Shown: positions 9,492 through 21,200 of the stretch, in pieces | Layout: each line of letters opens with the position of its first letter | How positions within the stretch are numbered: position 1 is the stretch's first letter | Assembly (NCBI GenBank): GCA_910890315.1 | Contig: CAJVGD010000019.1 | Span: forward strand, 434,001 to 498,000 | Direction of reading: 5' to 3' | Source of the DNA: Serendipita indica DSM 11827 | Taxonomy: Eukaryota > Basidiomycota > Agaricomycetes > Sebacinales > Serendipitaceae | Length of the DNA: 64,000 nucleotides | Program-made: the position numbers and the translations under genes | The notes under the pieces: model-generated | What the model was told of the DNA's origin: nothing | What the model saw: only the letters and a program-made list of their open reading frames with translations | Databases searched by the model: none

Positions 9492-11089
9492 ATGTCAACA
9501 CTCGAGCAGTTGGCAAATCCTTCCCTCGTTGCATCTACTCTGGGCATCGTAGCATTAGGTGTTGCCTTGAATCACTGGTCGAAACGTACAGGGTTACGTC
9601 CAAATGAACCAGTGTTGCTCCCTGGTGGTCTACCATTGGTTGGGCATGCATTTGAGTATACAAGAGATCCAAGCGCGCTATACGCGCGCGTTAGGTAAAT
9701 TTATTTACTTCCACCACACGAAAGTACTGACCGGTTGTTCGAAGGGATTTCGCGCGGGATCTTCAACCCATCTCAGTTACCATGATGGGACAGCGAATTT
9801 ATGTCATAATGAAACCACAAGATATCTCGACCGTATGGAAGACTAAGGAACTCAGCTTTGACGCCATCGTCGAATGGGGATTGAATACCATCTTCACCAT
9901 GTCTCCGGACGCGGTCCAAAGACTGCACCTTGACGCTGAAGATGGGACGGGTTCAATGTATGTCAATTCGCATACTTTTTTCCGAGACCATCTTGCGCCT
10001 GGGAGGCCCCTGGAACTCATCACAAGTGGCTTTGTGGAGTACATGATGAAGGATATTGAAGCCTTCAAGCAGAAGCTTCGTGAAGTTCCAGGGGGAAAGC
10101 TTCAAGTTGACCTCATGCACTGGATCAGACAGCGTGTCGGTATTCCCTCGACCAACGCTATGGCAGGGGAAGGGCTACTACAATACGACGAGGGCATCTT
10201 AGACGCCGTGGCACAGTTTGATAAGGACATGTTCCGTCTATCCAGTGGATTGCCAAAGTGGATCAATAAGGGCGCACACGACAACGTGCGACGTCTCTCT
10301 GATGCGTTTGCGCACGGGCTAGAAGGAGAGAAGAGCATATACTGGGTCGAAAAGCGTATGAAAATGATGGCGGATCGAGGTATTTCACCCCGAGACCAAA
10401 CCACCGCTATGATGTCCCTCTGGCAAGCGTGAGTTTCTTGTCTCATTCTTTGACGGTATCTGATAATACAATCTAGGCTACAGGCAAATGCTATCCCGAT
10501 GACATTCTGGATGATGTATCAGCTTCTCCGCAATCCTGATACTCTCCAAGAGTTGATGCAGGAGGCCAAACCGTCCTTAGATTCAAATGGCAATCTGGTA
10601 GACATCGAATATCTTTCCACCAAGACACCAAAGCTCAATGCTTTCTACTGGGAGGTTCTTCGATATGCCTCTGGAAATACATCAGTCCGCCAGGTGCTCG
10701 AGACAGTCTCGATTGGCGGTCGAACGCTCTACAAGGGTGCAATGGTCATGCTACCTTCTCGCCCGTATCATATGGACCCCGAGATATTTGGAGATGATTG
10801 CGACAAGTTCGTCCCGGACCGCTTCCTGCGCGACGGCAAGGAGCCGGGCAAACTCAACCCCGGTATTCGCTCCGTCCGTGCATTCGGAGGCGGAAATACC
10901 CTCTGTCCTGGGCGTCATTTTGCGACGAATGAAATCTTCTCCGCTGTTGTCACCATCTTTAATACCTTTGACATTTCCCTCGTAGACCCATCCCAAAGCG
11001 TATGCCCTCGAACAGATGGTTCTACAGTGTCTACTTTGCCCCCAAACAAGGTTGTGTTGGCCGACATCAAACTCAAGGAGGGAAAGTAG
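9492..11089 (+). CDS. Cytochrome P450, CYP7/CYP8-like, copy 3
   Basis: Third tandem paralogue with the same three-exon structure. Start MSTLEQLANPSLV at 9492, stop 11087-11089. The anchor helix and LLPGGLPLVGHAFEY are followed by intron 1, then DFARDLQPIS and GQRIYVIMKPQDIS. The I-helix is split by intron 2 (LWQA / LQANAIPMTFWMMY) and lacks AGxDT. ExxR is in YWEVLRYASGNTSVR and the haem loop is AFGGGNTLCPGRHFA. It is a mosaic: intron 1 and early exon 2 match copy 2 almost base for base, while about 9927-9980 matches copy 1 better (EDGTGSMYVNSHTFFRD versus copy 2 PDGTGSMYASS). It looks intact. Function as for its neighbours. Confidence 0.9.
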
Positions 11090-11249
11090 ACAAATCGCTG
11101 GAGGAGCAGCGCGTCGTTTCTCGCGACCCTGCATCTCCGATTCTGCTCTCAATCGGTGGTTTCGTAGATTTTATATACATCTATAAGCACTCCAGAGTGG
11201 AAATAGTAACCATTATCAGGGCTTTGTAAACGCGCCTCACTTGGAGCTG
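11090..11249 (+). repeat. Duplicated 3' flank of P450 copy 3
   Basis: This is the partner of 8580-8736. Here the flank runs straight into the 5' region of the phosphatase gene (ATG 11263), so this side looks ancestral and the end at 8736 looks like the break. Confidence 0.75.
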
Positions 11250-11262
11250 ACCTTAGTTGTGG

Positions 11263-12768
11263 ATGAGGGGCAAGCGGATACGAGTTATTCTCAGACCGCA
11301 TTCGAGATTATATGGAACCACACGACCGTTTCAGTTTCACATTGGGGCAAGCTTTGCCGGCAAGCCTGCGCACCCAAACGAGAAACCGCCTAAAAACGCA
11401 CGCTTTCCGGATGGACAGCTAAAGGAATGGCGTGATAAAATGCTTCAATGGCCCAAAGGAATCGTTTCTACGCAGGCAGGACACGATTTTTTCTACGTTC
11501 AAGAGGTGCGTCAACCCCAAACCGTGCTCGTCAAAATGATTACATTGCTCATTAATCCATAAAACGATGATGTATGCATGTAGATGCGAAATAGGTCGGT
11601 AGGTAGGCCTCGGGACTGTTTGTGTCACGTTTTATGTCCGGCTGACGGAGATATATGGTGCAGGGAATGTCCCTCGGTGTCGCTGATGGTGTAGGAGGAT
11701 GGAGTAATATGGGGATTGACCCGGCGATGTTCTCGCAAGCTCTGATGTTCCATGCACATCGATACTCCAAGGGCGCTTGGGCCGGAGAACCCGAGACAGA
11801 CCCAACCCAGGACCTTGACGAACCCGTCGAAGGCTGGGAGCTCACTCCTCAGGAGTGCATAGACCTCGCATACGGTGGAGTGCTACGAGAAAAGGCTGTG
11901 ACCTGTGGTACGCTCCTTATTTTAACGAGGAAACTCTTCTTAGCTTACGACTGCACCTAGGCTCCAGCACTGCCTGTGTCATCAACCTCAACGCGTCCTC
12001 GGGTCTGCTGAGAGCAGCAAAGTGCGTTATTACAGTTCAATGAGCCTCTTATGCCTCACATCTTGCAGCCTAGGCGACTCGGGGTTTTCAATCATTAGAT
12101 CCGCCAGCCTATTACACGTACAGCCTCCACAGACACACTATTTTAACTGCCCAAAACAATTGTCAAAGATACCAGATGTCATGAAGTGGGACGGCTCGAT
12201 AGTCGACCACCCCAGGGACGCCGATGTAGTGAGTTCAGCTTCATTCCGCTTTGGACCTTGCAATTGACACACTCTCCCAGTATTCTGTGAACCTTCAAGG
12301 CGGTGATATCGTCATAGCATACGTGAGTGCTGTCGGGCCACTGCTTACCGATCCTGATTTGTGGGCAGACCGACGGCCTTTCCGATAATCTATTCCCTAA
12401 AGATCTCTTGTCGATATCCGCTCTTGTTATGCGTGCAAACTCGCCCCCGGACGAGCTTGCTCAGACCTTGGCAGATCGACTCGTATTGTACGCATCACAA
12501 TGTATGTGGGACAAGAAGAGACCCTCGCCGTTTGAACGTGAGTGCCAGTATGTACTACATTAGAGCATCAACTTATGTATTTAGTGGGATGCGTGGCCAG
12601 TGGACAGTATTGGCGAGGCGGGGTGAGTTTCTTACAACGTACAATTTGTTCCTTACTAACTAGTTCACTTCAGAAAGTTGACGAGTACGTGCACAGGTCT
12701 GTCGATCAGCTATACTTACCCTCTTCAGTGTCACCGTCGTCGTCGCGTTGGTTTCCGAGGACGCATAG
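11263..12768 (+). CDS. PTC7: Ptc7-type mitochondrial PP2C protein phosphatase
   Basis: This is a metal-dependent Ser/Thr phosphatase of the Ptc7/PPTC7 group, which acts in mitochondria (coenzyme Q and mitophagy control in known members). The N-terminus MRGKRIRVILRPHSRLYG is rich in Arg and has no acidic residue, as expected for a matrix presequence. Family blocks follow: KGIVSTQAGHDFFYVQ, SLGVADGVGGWSNMGIDP (metal-binding Asp), CIDLAYGGVLREKAVTCG, SSTACVINLN, LGDSGFSIIR, GDIVIAYTDGLSDNLF, and finally KVDD joined to VTVVVALVSEDA. The stop is 12766-12768. The last KVDD motif sits on an 11-nt exon at 12674-12684. About seven short introns. It looks intact. Confidence 0.88.
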
Positions 12769-14176
12769 TATATTCAAGCCGTGTATACACTGTCGCGCAA
12801 TGGTAGATTCTTTTAATCCTGACGACACTGGTGGTCATCCCAACCCTTGGGTCCTCACCTTAACCTATACCAAGAAACCTACAACCTTCGAAACTCGTGA
12901 CCCAAGGCGTCGTTCTTTCGCACCAAGATCCGACGCAGGCACAAGGCATACCCTACTCAGAACTCTCGCCATACTGACGAGTTCGACGCGAACGTGACGG
13001 ATGAACGTTCCAAGCAGCTCGCCGGCAAAGTTTTGCAAACCATGCGACAATTCGAGCCTGCACGTGCTCGTACCCGTACGGAAACTGGGCCGGTTTTACC
13101 CATCCGAGCCCAAATCCAAACAAGCCAGCCACATGTCATAGCGTTGCCGCGCCACCCCGTTTACCCTCCCGATCATCCCCCCTGTTTTTCCCTTTTTCTT
13201 CTTCGTCTTCTTCTTCTTGTCCACTCGATCGCATGGGTACCGGTCTCATGAGTCGGTCGGATCTGCGGACCTTTTGTTCCATGCGACAGGATGCCACCTC
13301 TCACGATCGGCAAGCACGTTCAAGCGTGACGTGTGTGTTTCGACAACGGCGTCAAGCCTTAATTTGGTCTGTCACCTGAGCAACTAACGGTGGTCGTCCG
13401 CGTAGCCACCATCATCGCAAGGTGTATTCGCCAAGGATCCTCACACGCTTAGGGGACATAGACTTATTGCGAAACATCCATGTGCTTAGTCGCAAATGTG
13501 CCTCAGAAATTTTTCTAGAGTTCGAGTGAGGGACATGCATTTGTCTTCAAGGGACGCTACGAGCTGTTACAAGAGAATTAGGAGAGTAGTAATTGGCTTC
13601 AACAATGCGAGTACGTCCACAAGTAGGTTTGTGATGGGATAAATAGAATGCAGGGGGGGACGCTTGGAGTCATTCGAGACGATGGATTGGCGACGACGGC
13701 AGAAGACGATGGAAGATGTGGGTTACATCGGCTATGAGTGTCAACAATTATTGTGAGGGAACAGAGGTAGAGCAGGGAAACCATTAGGGATGGGTGGGGG
13801 TGATTACGTGCAACAGAATTCGGGGTTTGAATAAGAATAGGATGATCACTCATCCCGCCTCACCCGTTGAGGAAGAGGCTGGCTGCGAGTGCATGCAGGG
13901 GCGCTGACCCAAATGGTCAGCGCAGACCGACGCAGAGTTCCTTGCAATGATGCAGTTATGGGTGAATCCGAGGTCACAATGCTGATGATGGATGAATGCA
14001 GAGTCGTCCTCTGGCAAGAACCACGAGTCGACGGTTTGTGTGAGACTTCCTATTATTTCTTCGTATGGAAAAAAAAAGAGACGAATGCTAAGCGGGCCAA
14101 AGAGAGAACAGAACCCCGTCTCTTCTTAGCCTATCAATAAAGGACGCTTCCGTCCTTCTGTTGTCGAAGCTCGACC
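12769..14176. other. Long convergent gap with only a weak small ORF
   Basis: This 1.4 kb stretch lies between two gene 3' ends, which is unusually wide for this window. A 65-codon ORF at 12800-12997 (starts MVDSFNPDDTGGHPNP, ends LAILTSSTRT) has no recognised domain. A pyrimidine-rich tract of TTC/CTT units lies at about 13184-13222. Such tracts are common in fungal promoters, so an unrecognised gene or non-coding transcript starting near here is possible. I cannot support one. Confidence 0.35.
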
Positions 14177-16369
14177 TTAGAATGAGGAGCCACCTGTGGA
14201 CATTGGGCGGGGTGCACTCGAACGCGGAGACTGGAGAGGCGAGGTGGAGCGTACGATCATGGGCGGCAACGTATTCGGATGGGGCGCAGAGGATGGTCGT
14301 GGCGAGGCCGCAATATTAGGGCGGAGGTCGCTCTTCCTCGTAGACGACGCCATGGGCGTCGATTGCATATTAAAGTGCCACGACTGATCTTCGTGACTCC
14401 ACATTACGTCCGCACCATGAGGAGACTCGGAAAGTAGCGTCCACTGCTTTCTCTCCAAACTCCAGATGATGATGCACGGGGTGACAGGAAGTTGTGCTTC
14501 TGCGGCCGGTGAGACGTAGTAGACCCATGCATGAAGCTTCTCTGCGTCAAATGCGCACGTTCCCTCAATAGACGGCAAATGTGTTGGGTAGACGGCATGA
14601 CGTGCAAGGTGTCGGCTCGACGACAAATATGCATCAATTTCGTCGTGAGACGGGAGCTGGAGTTCCCACCGCTCAATATCGCGGTTCCAAATTGCTCGAC
14701 CTATTTCGGGCTGTGTAGAGCGGCATTCCCACTGATCAGAATCCCTATACCAGCAAACAATTCCTCCGTCACGGCAGGGTAACTTGCGAAGGCCGTGATC
14801 CGTTTGGACCTTTAGCACCCATCCACGGTTTTGGGCGTCCCAAGCGACGACAGAGGATGGGACATTTGGTACATGGGATGGAAAGTTTGTCTGGCCAGAG
14901 GTCGAAGGCGACGTGCTGGTGCTCGAGGCTGCACTACGCGGCGGAACAGGTGGATACGCAGTGAGTTCCGAAGCGTTCGAGGTCACCGTCGAGTGGGATC
15001 TAGAGTGCGAGAGTGGAGGTGAGGGTGGTCGAGACCGGATTGAAGACACGCCATTCGTGGACAATAGTTGTGAATATGGGTGATGGTGAAGAAGGTTGTT
15101 CTTTTGACGTGAAGTGGACCGAAGAGAGGACGCGGTGCGCGGAAGACCATGCTCCAAAGTGAGCACACGACCCCGAGTGGGGAAGAAGTCGTCTTGACTT
15201 ACGGAGGCCAAGTAGCCTCCGCGAGTGGAAGAGTACGGTGGCTGTCTCTGATAGCGTCCGTCTGAGAAGTTGCTAAGCGGGGACGGTGAGCGTGAAACGT
15301 CCTCTGGAGTCTGCAGGCCGCTGAAGCTTGTCATCTTGGACAAGCTCGGCAAATCCAAACGCTCCTGATAGTCGGCATGAGACCGAATTGGAGGGAGTGA
15401 CAAAGGATGCGACGGCGGTGAATAGTCAATATCAGGCGTCATGGTAGCGGGCATATGGCGGGCCTCGGGAGCATACTTGCTACTTGTCGCAGGATGCGGT
15501 GCGGGAGATTGAGCAACGATTCCAAGGCCTAGGAGCTTGTTGCGAACCCAGTTTTCGGAAAACTCGACAGTCGAGTCCTTGACGTTGCCAAAGTCGTCGA
15601 CGATTTCGAATATGACTGCACGATCTAAGCGAATCAAGTTAGGACCATAGCCGTAACGGTTACTACCTAGAACGGCGACGGGAAAACGTACCATCCGGGC
15701 GGGGGAGTACTTTGACAGCGCCTTTGGCAATTTGTGCCTCCATAGCGCGCTTCTGTTTCAACGACCACTGGGAGGGACCCGTCGATGCATCGATGCGGTC
15801 GGGATGCTTGTCAGACATTTTTGGCAAGCACTTTTCTGGCCAACCAGCGAAATAGCAGCCGATTCTGATCAATGCGGCTGGGAGATCGACCCAAGGGAAC
15901 TTCTTCTGGCCTTGCTGGACGGCACATGTGCCACCGCCTGCCTCTGAAAGAGATGGTTAGCCTGGAACGTACAATGCGGAAGCAGTGCCGAGACCCAAAA
16001 AGGCGGCTGGGAACGAGAAGGTCACGTACCAAAGATTTCAATAAGCTTGTTAAGCAGCTGCTTTTGCTGCTCTTTTTCACGTTCGCGTTGCTCTCGCTTG
16101 CGTGCAGACTTGTCGACGGCACCAGACGCAGCGTGGCTCATGGAATCTTGTACACGTTTTCTTCGTGCGTCTGGTCGTGCGTGTAGAGCTTGGGGAGATG
16201 CGCTGCCTGCTTGTTGTTGCGAGGCGAGCGATGGGTGTTGGTTCGATGGACCCGCAGGAGCACCGTCATCATCGTCGAGCTGGTCTTCACCTTCTGCCTC
16301 CATTTCGATGTCGTCGTCGACAGCGGGCAGGTCATAGTCGTGGTCCGGGTTGGCAGCGCGTGCGGCCAT
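14177..16369 (-). CDS. Unknown protein with basic coiled-coil segment
   Basis: I do not recognise this protein. The start is ATG at 16369 (MAARAANPDHDYDLPAVDDD) and the stop is 14177-14179. Exon 1 has an acidic N-terminus, then RKREQREREKEQQKQLL, a charged probable coiled coil. An intron of about 110 bp (about 15919-16029) leads to EAGGGTCAVQQGQKKFPWV, DLPAALIRIGCYFAGWPEK and the segment ending VKVLPRPD. A second intron (about 15629-15691) joins to DRAVIFEIVDDFG. The rest is long and Ser/Pro-rich with few hydrophobic stretches. It contains short W-rich segments such as VVAWDAQNRGWVLKVQ and AIWNRDIERWELQLP that recur about every 60-70 residues and could be small repeats. About 650 residues. 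A nuclear or cytoplasmic regulatory role is only a guess. Confidence 0.65.
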
Positions 16370-18246
16370 AGTCGTGGTAGGGGTTCAAGTGTGGGTAGAG
16401 GACCAAAGGGGGAAAAGGCAGCATAGAATTAATTCGGACAACCAGGGTTAAATAGGTACCGCTCGAATAAATTTGCATAGCCGAAGGGAGGAAATGCCAG
16501 CCGCCGGAAGTCCCATACCAACTCGTCCCGTATGGGCCCATCATGGGGTTGGGTTCATTTCGTCGCCACTCTATTCCTTCTCATTCTCCACGTGAAGGGA
16601 ATCCATCTTGTTCTCCATCAACCGCGCGCTTCTCGCCATCATCTAACCATGATCGTCAGTAGGTGTGACATACATGTTCATATTCTCACCCAGGTCTCTT
16701 GTAGTGTTTTCCCCCCCAAGCGACCGTCATCGCACTCGAGCGCTCCCCCCGAGACTCGGTCATGCGTGGCTCAATAAATCCTTGAGCGCTCTCGCATCTT
16801 GTAAGCTGCCGCCACGAGACACTGCCCAAATAAACCTGGCCCGAATGGACGCAGTTTGTTCAGTGGCAGCTGCTGTCTGTCTCGAGGTGTATACCGGGTT
16901 TTGTGCAGACTTGGCTTCCGTCCGTGAGTATACGAAGACTGAAACGCGCATGCATTATTACTCTCTCCCCACACGGCGAATCTTGGCATATTGTTAGACT
17001 TGCTCACACCCTCTAGGACATACTTGTATCGGGGATTTATGCCGACCACGCGGTTCATCCACACCAGACGATATTCCAGATGGCGAGAGAGCCCCATTGC
17101 TGCCTTCGCCTTCCCCAGATGCTGTCGTCGCATCGCAACCTTCTGTGAATAACATGAAGTTGCCGTCTTAGTGTTCCCCCCCGCATGTGCTGTAGCGATT
17201 GTATTCCTTTGTCTCTGTTGCTTTGCCTGTTGCTGCCCTACTTGGACAGCCATTTTCGCCAGTCGTAGTAGTCACTCGTCCAGTTGTTCCGATCTTGACC
17301 TATCCTTGACGTCTGCTCATTCTGCCCACGGAACCGGATGACATGACACGTCTCACGCCAATACAATTCGATTAGAAACCGTGCACATAACGATCCAAAG
17401 TGTTGTCCCGAGAAAAGCGTTATGCAGTTGGCCCCGCCTGTGTGTCCGCATGGCTCAGGGTCCTAAACTTTTTATGCGAGCGCACTGGAGGAGAATGGAG
17501 CGACCGGAATAGAGTCCTCATCCCCCGTAACCCAAGCTGTCCACTCAGCCCCGGTATGGCCATAGACAGGATACGTCTCCCATTCGGGTATGAATATGCC
17601 GGTATACCGAAGTCGCCTCGGGCCACACCAAACAGCGGATCTACGTTTGGAGAAATGTGGACGCCAAAGATTCATGAAGATTCCCTTCTTCTATTCATTC
17701 GGCAAAACTTGCCGTCGTAGCGCGAAGCACCGAAATGCCCCGAAAAGCACATGCATACGCCGCCACTTGATTTAGACTTTGACCATATGAGTCTCTATAC
17801 TGTCTATGTGGCCAATTGGGGATCCCATATGCATCCCAACCACTTTGGAGATGGAGAAGCAGCTGATCCAGGAAAAGTGGCTGCACACACGTGGATGAGT
17901 CGGTCACCGTTACAGAGGAGCTCCATCTGGATTCGTTTAGAGCATGCCCGTTGCTGCCAGCCGATACCTTCGGAGGGCTGAACTCGGTCAAAGCAACAGC
18001 AGAAGAGGGACAGCGGGCACATTAAGCAGAATAGACGTTTACCCGCTGTAACAACGTATATCCGACACGCTTGTGTCCAATTTGTTGCTGGCACCCTGCC
18101 TATTACGACTCTTCTTGTTCCAAATCCTGTACTCGGATTTTTATTCCACATGCTACCTATGTTATTTTGTTAGATCCCGTGTCTAATCTGATGTCTTTTG
18201 TCCGGGCAACAGAACGCGGTTGCGGCTCAAGTTTTCAACTCCGCTC
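16370..18246. other. Long divergent region before TERT
   Basis: This 1.9 kb stretch lies between two divergent starts. The longest frame is a 160-codon minus-strand ORF at 16771-17253 (starts MAVQVGQQQAKQQRQRN). It has no known motif, and splicing into other frames is equally possible. Minus-strand frames at about 17420-18150 also look mildly protein-like (YTGIFIPEWETYPVYG near 17560-17610), but no gene could be assembled. I would not annotate a gene here without transcript data. Confidence 0.3.
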
Positions 18247-21200
18247 ATGACCGCGACTGGGTCCATAAACCCGGTTCTGAGCCAATATTATGCGCAAATT
18301 TACCCCCTTTCCGAGTACTTGGACGCGTTGATTCCTTCAAAACCACACTCCTGGACTACCGAAGCCGATACTGCAACGTTTCGAGATTTACTACAGACTA
18401 CACTGGTCGCACTGCGCTCTTCGACTGAACAAATACCAACCTATGCCTACTATCATCCACAATGCTCTCAATCAGAGGTCAAACCACTCTCTCGTCTTAA
18501 TACTGTTCTCAACATTCTCAGATCATGGACCGAGCGCATGGAAAGCTCGTTCAACGGCGTCATGCACGATCACACAACATTCTTGCGCTCGGATATCGAC
18601 TGGTTTGTTCCATTCTCCTTGTACGAGCATTTTGCCAAACCCTTTTATCAGTGCGAAACCAAGGATGAACTAGGCAAACCACAGCCAGGACGTGTCAATA
18701 TTTCAAACTATGCTGTAAACTCAATGGTCGTCAGTCTGACTTCCCCCGATTGGTCACTGTTGTTGCAGCGGTTTGCCTTTTGTTTATCGAGTCGAGCACT
18801 CGTTGACAATACGCTAGGATAGGAGAAGGTCCAATGTACCATCTCCTGGTCTCAACGAGTCTATTTCTTCATGTAGGCAACGATTGCTTTTGTCAGGCCA
18901 CTGGTTCGCCCATACACGAACTCGGGCCTCTCCAGCTCGGATCACGCAAAAGGGCTCGGCCAGGGATATGGTCGAGCTATCTTGCGCTTTCAAGAAACAG
19001 AAACTTGGTGAAGAGGTTTCATTGAAAAAACCAAGGTATGCTTTTGCGTCCTCCACACATTGGATTAAGTCGCTCTCTAGGTTCAACTCTCCAAACGACA
19101 TTAGGATCATGAGAGCACGCATGTTCTACGCAAGTGCAAAGCACCTGTCCCACATCAAGCTTCGGACCGGCCTCCCTGCCAAACGTTTGTTCTGAGACTC
19201 AAAAGCTCTGGTAATGAATCATCTTCAGATATCCTGAATCGCATTTCCTCGGGTGAGATACGTTCGATTTCTGTTCGACGGGACAGAGAATGGGATGGAG
19301 GAGATGACATTCGTCTACTTGCCAAGTATATCTTTCCGCGTCAATACGGGCTCCACAACGTCTTCACCTGTGAAAAGGCACGGGGTCCATGGCCATTCAA
19401 GGACTACACCGTCCGAGATCAGGAGATTCATGTGAGTGAACGACATGGCGCTAGATGGCGCTAACTGGAACAGTCACAAGGGACAAAGAAGACACCTAAG
19501 CGCTTACAGTCTGTCTTACCTCTGCTTGGACGTCTTCTCAACGGACACAAGAAGTTGGATTACGACGCGACCCTCTCACGCACTTGTCCGTCAAAAGTTA
19601 GTCTTCAGTTATTGCATGTATAGTGCTAAATCTTCTGCAGTTGAAAATGACAGCAAATAGCACTGTTGATTCGTCGGTGATTTTGGTAAACCTCCGGGCA
19701 TGGAAGATTCGAACCTGCTCACAATGAACAGGAGCTCATGTCTGAATCAACGCAACCATCGAGTACCCAACTATTTGCTCCGGATGGACATCAAATAAAT
19801 ACCTCGGCACCACCCATTCACAAGCAGACATCCCCTAAGCCTAGGTTTGCCGAGTTTATGTGCTCGCATCGAGAGGTGAGGCTGAGAGGTTGCAATTGCA
19901 TGGGTGCGCTAAGATATACCACAGGTTATCTCATTTGTGCTTGCTATCACCTCGTCAGTCATTCCAAATGAGTTATGGGGATCAGCTGAGAATTATAAGC
20001 ATGTATCGAAACGTAAGCACGAGCACCCTACTTCTTCTCTACTAAGTTTGATCAGGAATTGCCGAGTTTATCGATTTGAGACGCCATGAAAGCCTCACTC
20101 TTCATTCTGTCGCACAAAATGTCAAGGTGTTAGATTTTGCTTGGGCGTTCCCAGAGCATAATGGCAACAAAGTTTCAAAGAGACCCCCTTCAGATGCGAA
20201 CAAAGCTCGAGAACTTGTGGACGAGTTTCTCTACTGGTACTTTGACTCATTTCTCCTTCCACTCCTCAAGGTAGAGACCATCATTCAATATCAAACGCTG
20301 TCTCACACTCTTTAGACAACGTTTTATTGTACAGAATCTTCTGCGTTCAAGAGCCGAGTGCTTTACTTTCGCCAAGACGACTGGCTGCGCTTGACAGAGC
20401 CCCTGCTCGACAAGCTCTGCTCAGAAACCTTCATCAAAGTTCCACTGGTGTGTATTTGGCGATATCAGCTTCTCCCTCTGATGGAATGCAGAATGAGGTA
20501 CAGCAAGATATAGAGGGCAGGAAGCTTGGGTATGGCCAAGTTCGGCTACTACCAAAGGAGACTGGGGTGCGACCAATTGTCAATCTTGGCCGCAAACTAG
20601 CTGTAAAGGTACGCAAGCATCTGCACTAAAAAAGTAGGATTCGGTGGTTGATGGTCTTCATTCACAGGAGAGACCAAAGGATCCAGGATTTTCAATCAAT
20701 CAGATGTTGCAAGCCACCTTTCAGATATTGACGTTTGAAAAGGTGTGTTGTAGCGTTACTATTTTTCAGAGACTGACGGTTGCAAATGATAGCAACGCAA
20801 TCCATCCCTTCAAGGCTACTCTGTTACTGATAGCACCGGTATCTACACTAAACTCAAACAGTTTAAGGAACGGCACCGCTCTCCGGATGGGCGAATGTGC
20901 GGTCTTTGATCCAAGCACGCCCACTTGCTTATATTCTACAGGCCGAAGCTCTATTTCGTGAAACTGGATGTCCGTGCCTGCTTTGACACGATCGATCAAG
21001 GCTTGCTTCTTGAGATCATCCAGCGCATCATCCAAGAGGTAAAGTATCGCGAATATGTTGATGGTAGTTACTTAGAATATTAGGAAAATTACCTCCTACA
21101 ACGCTACACCCAAGTTTATCCAATGGTTGGAAAGATACAAAAACGCTTCACTGGCTACGCTATTCCCGAAGGTATAGCCAGGAGAAGTCTCAACTCCCTA

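Noticed and set aside
12800-12997. 65-codon ORF after PTC7
   Set aside because: Short, with no motif and no spliced extension. It may be part of the PTC7 3' UTR.
16771-17253. 160-codon minus-strand ORF
   Set aside because: No signal, domain or convincing splice structure. It could be chance, so it is mentioned only within the intergenic note.
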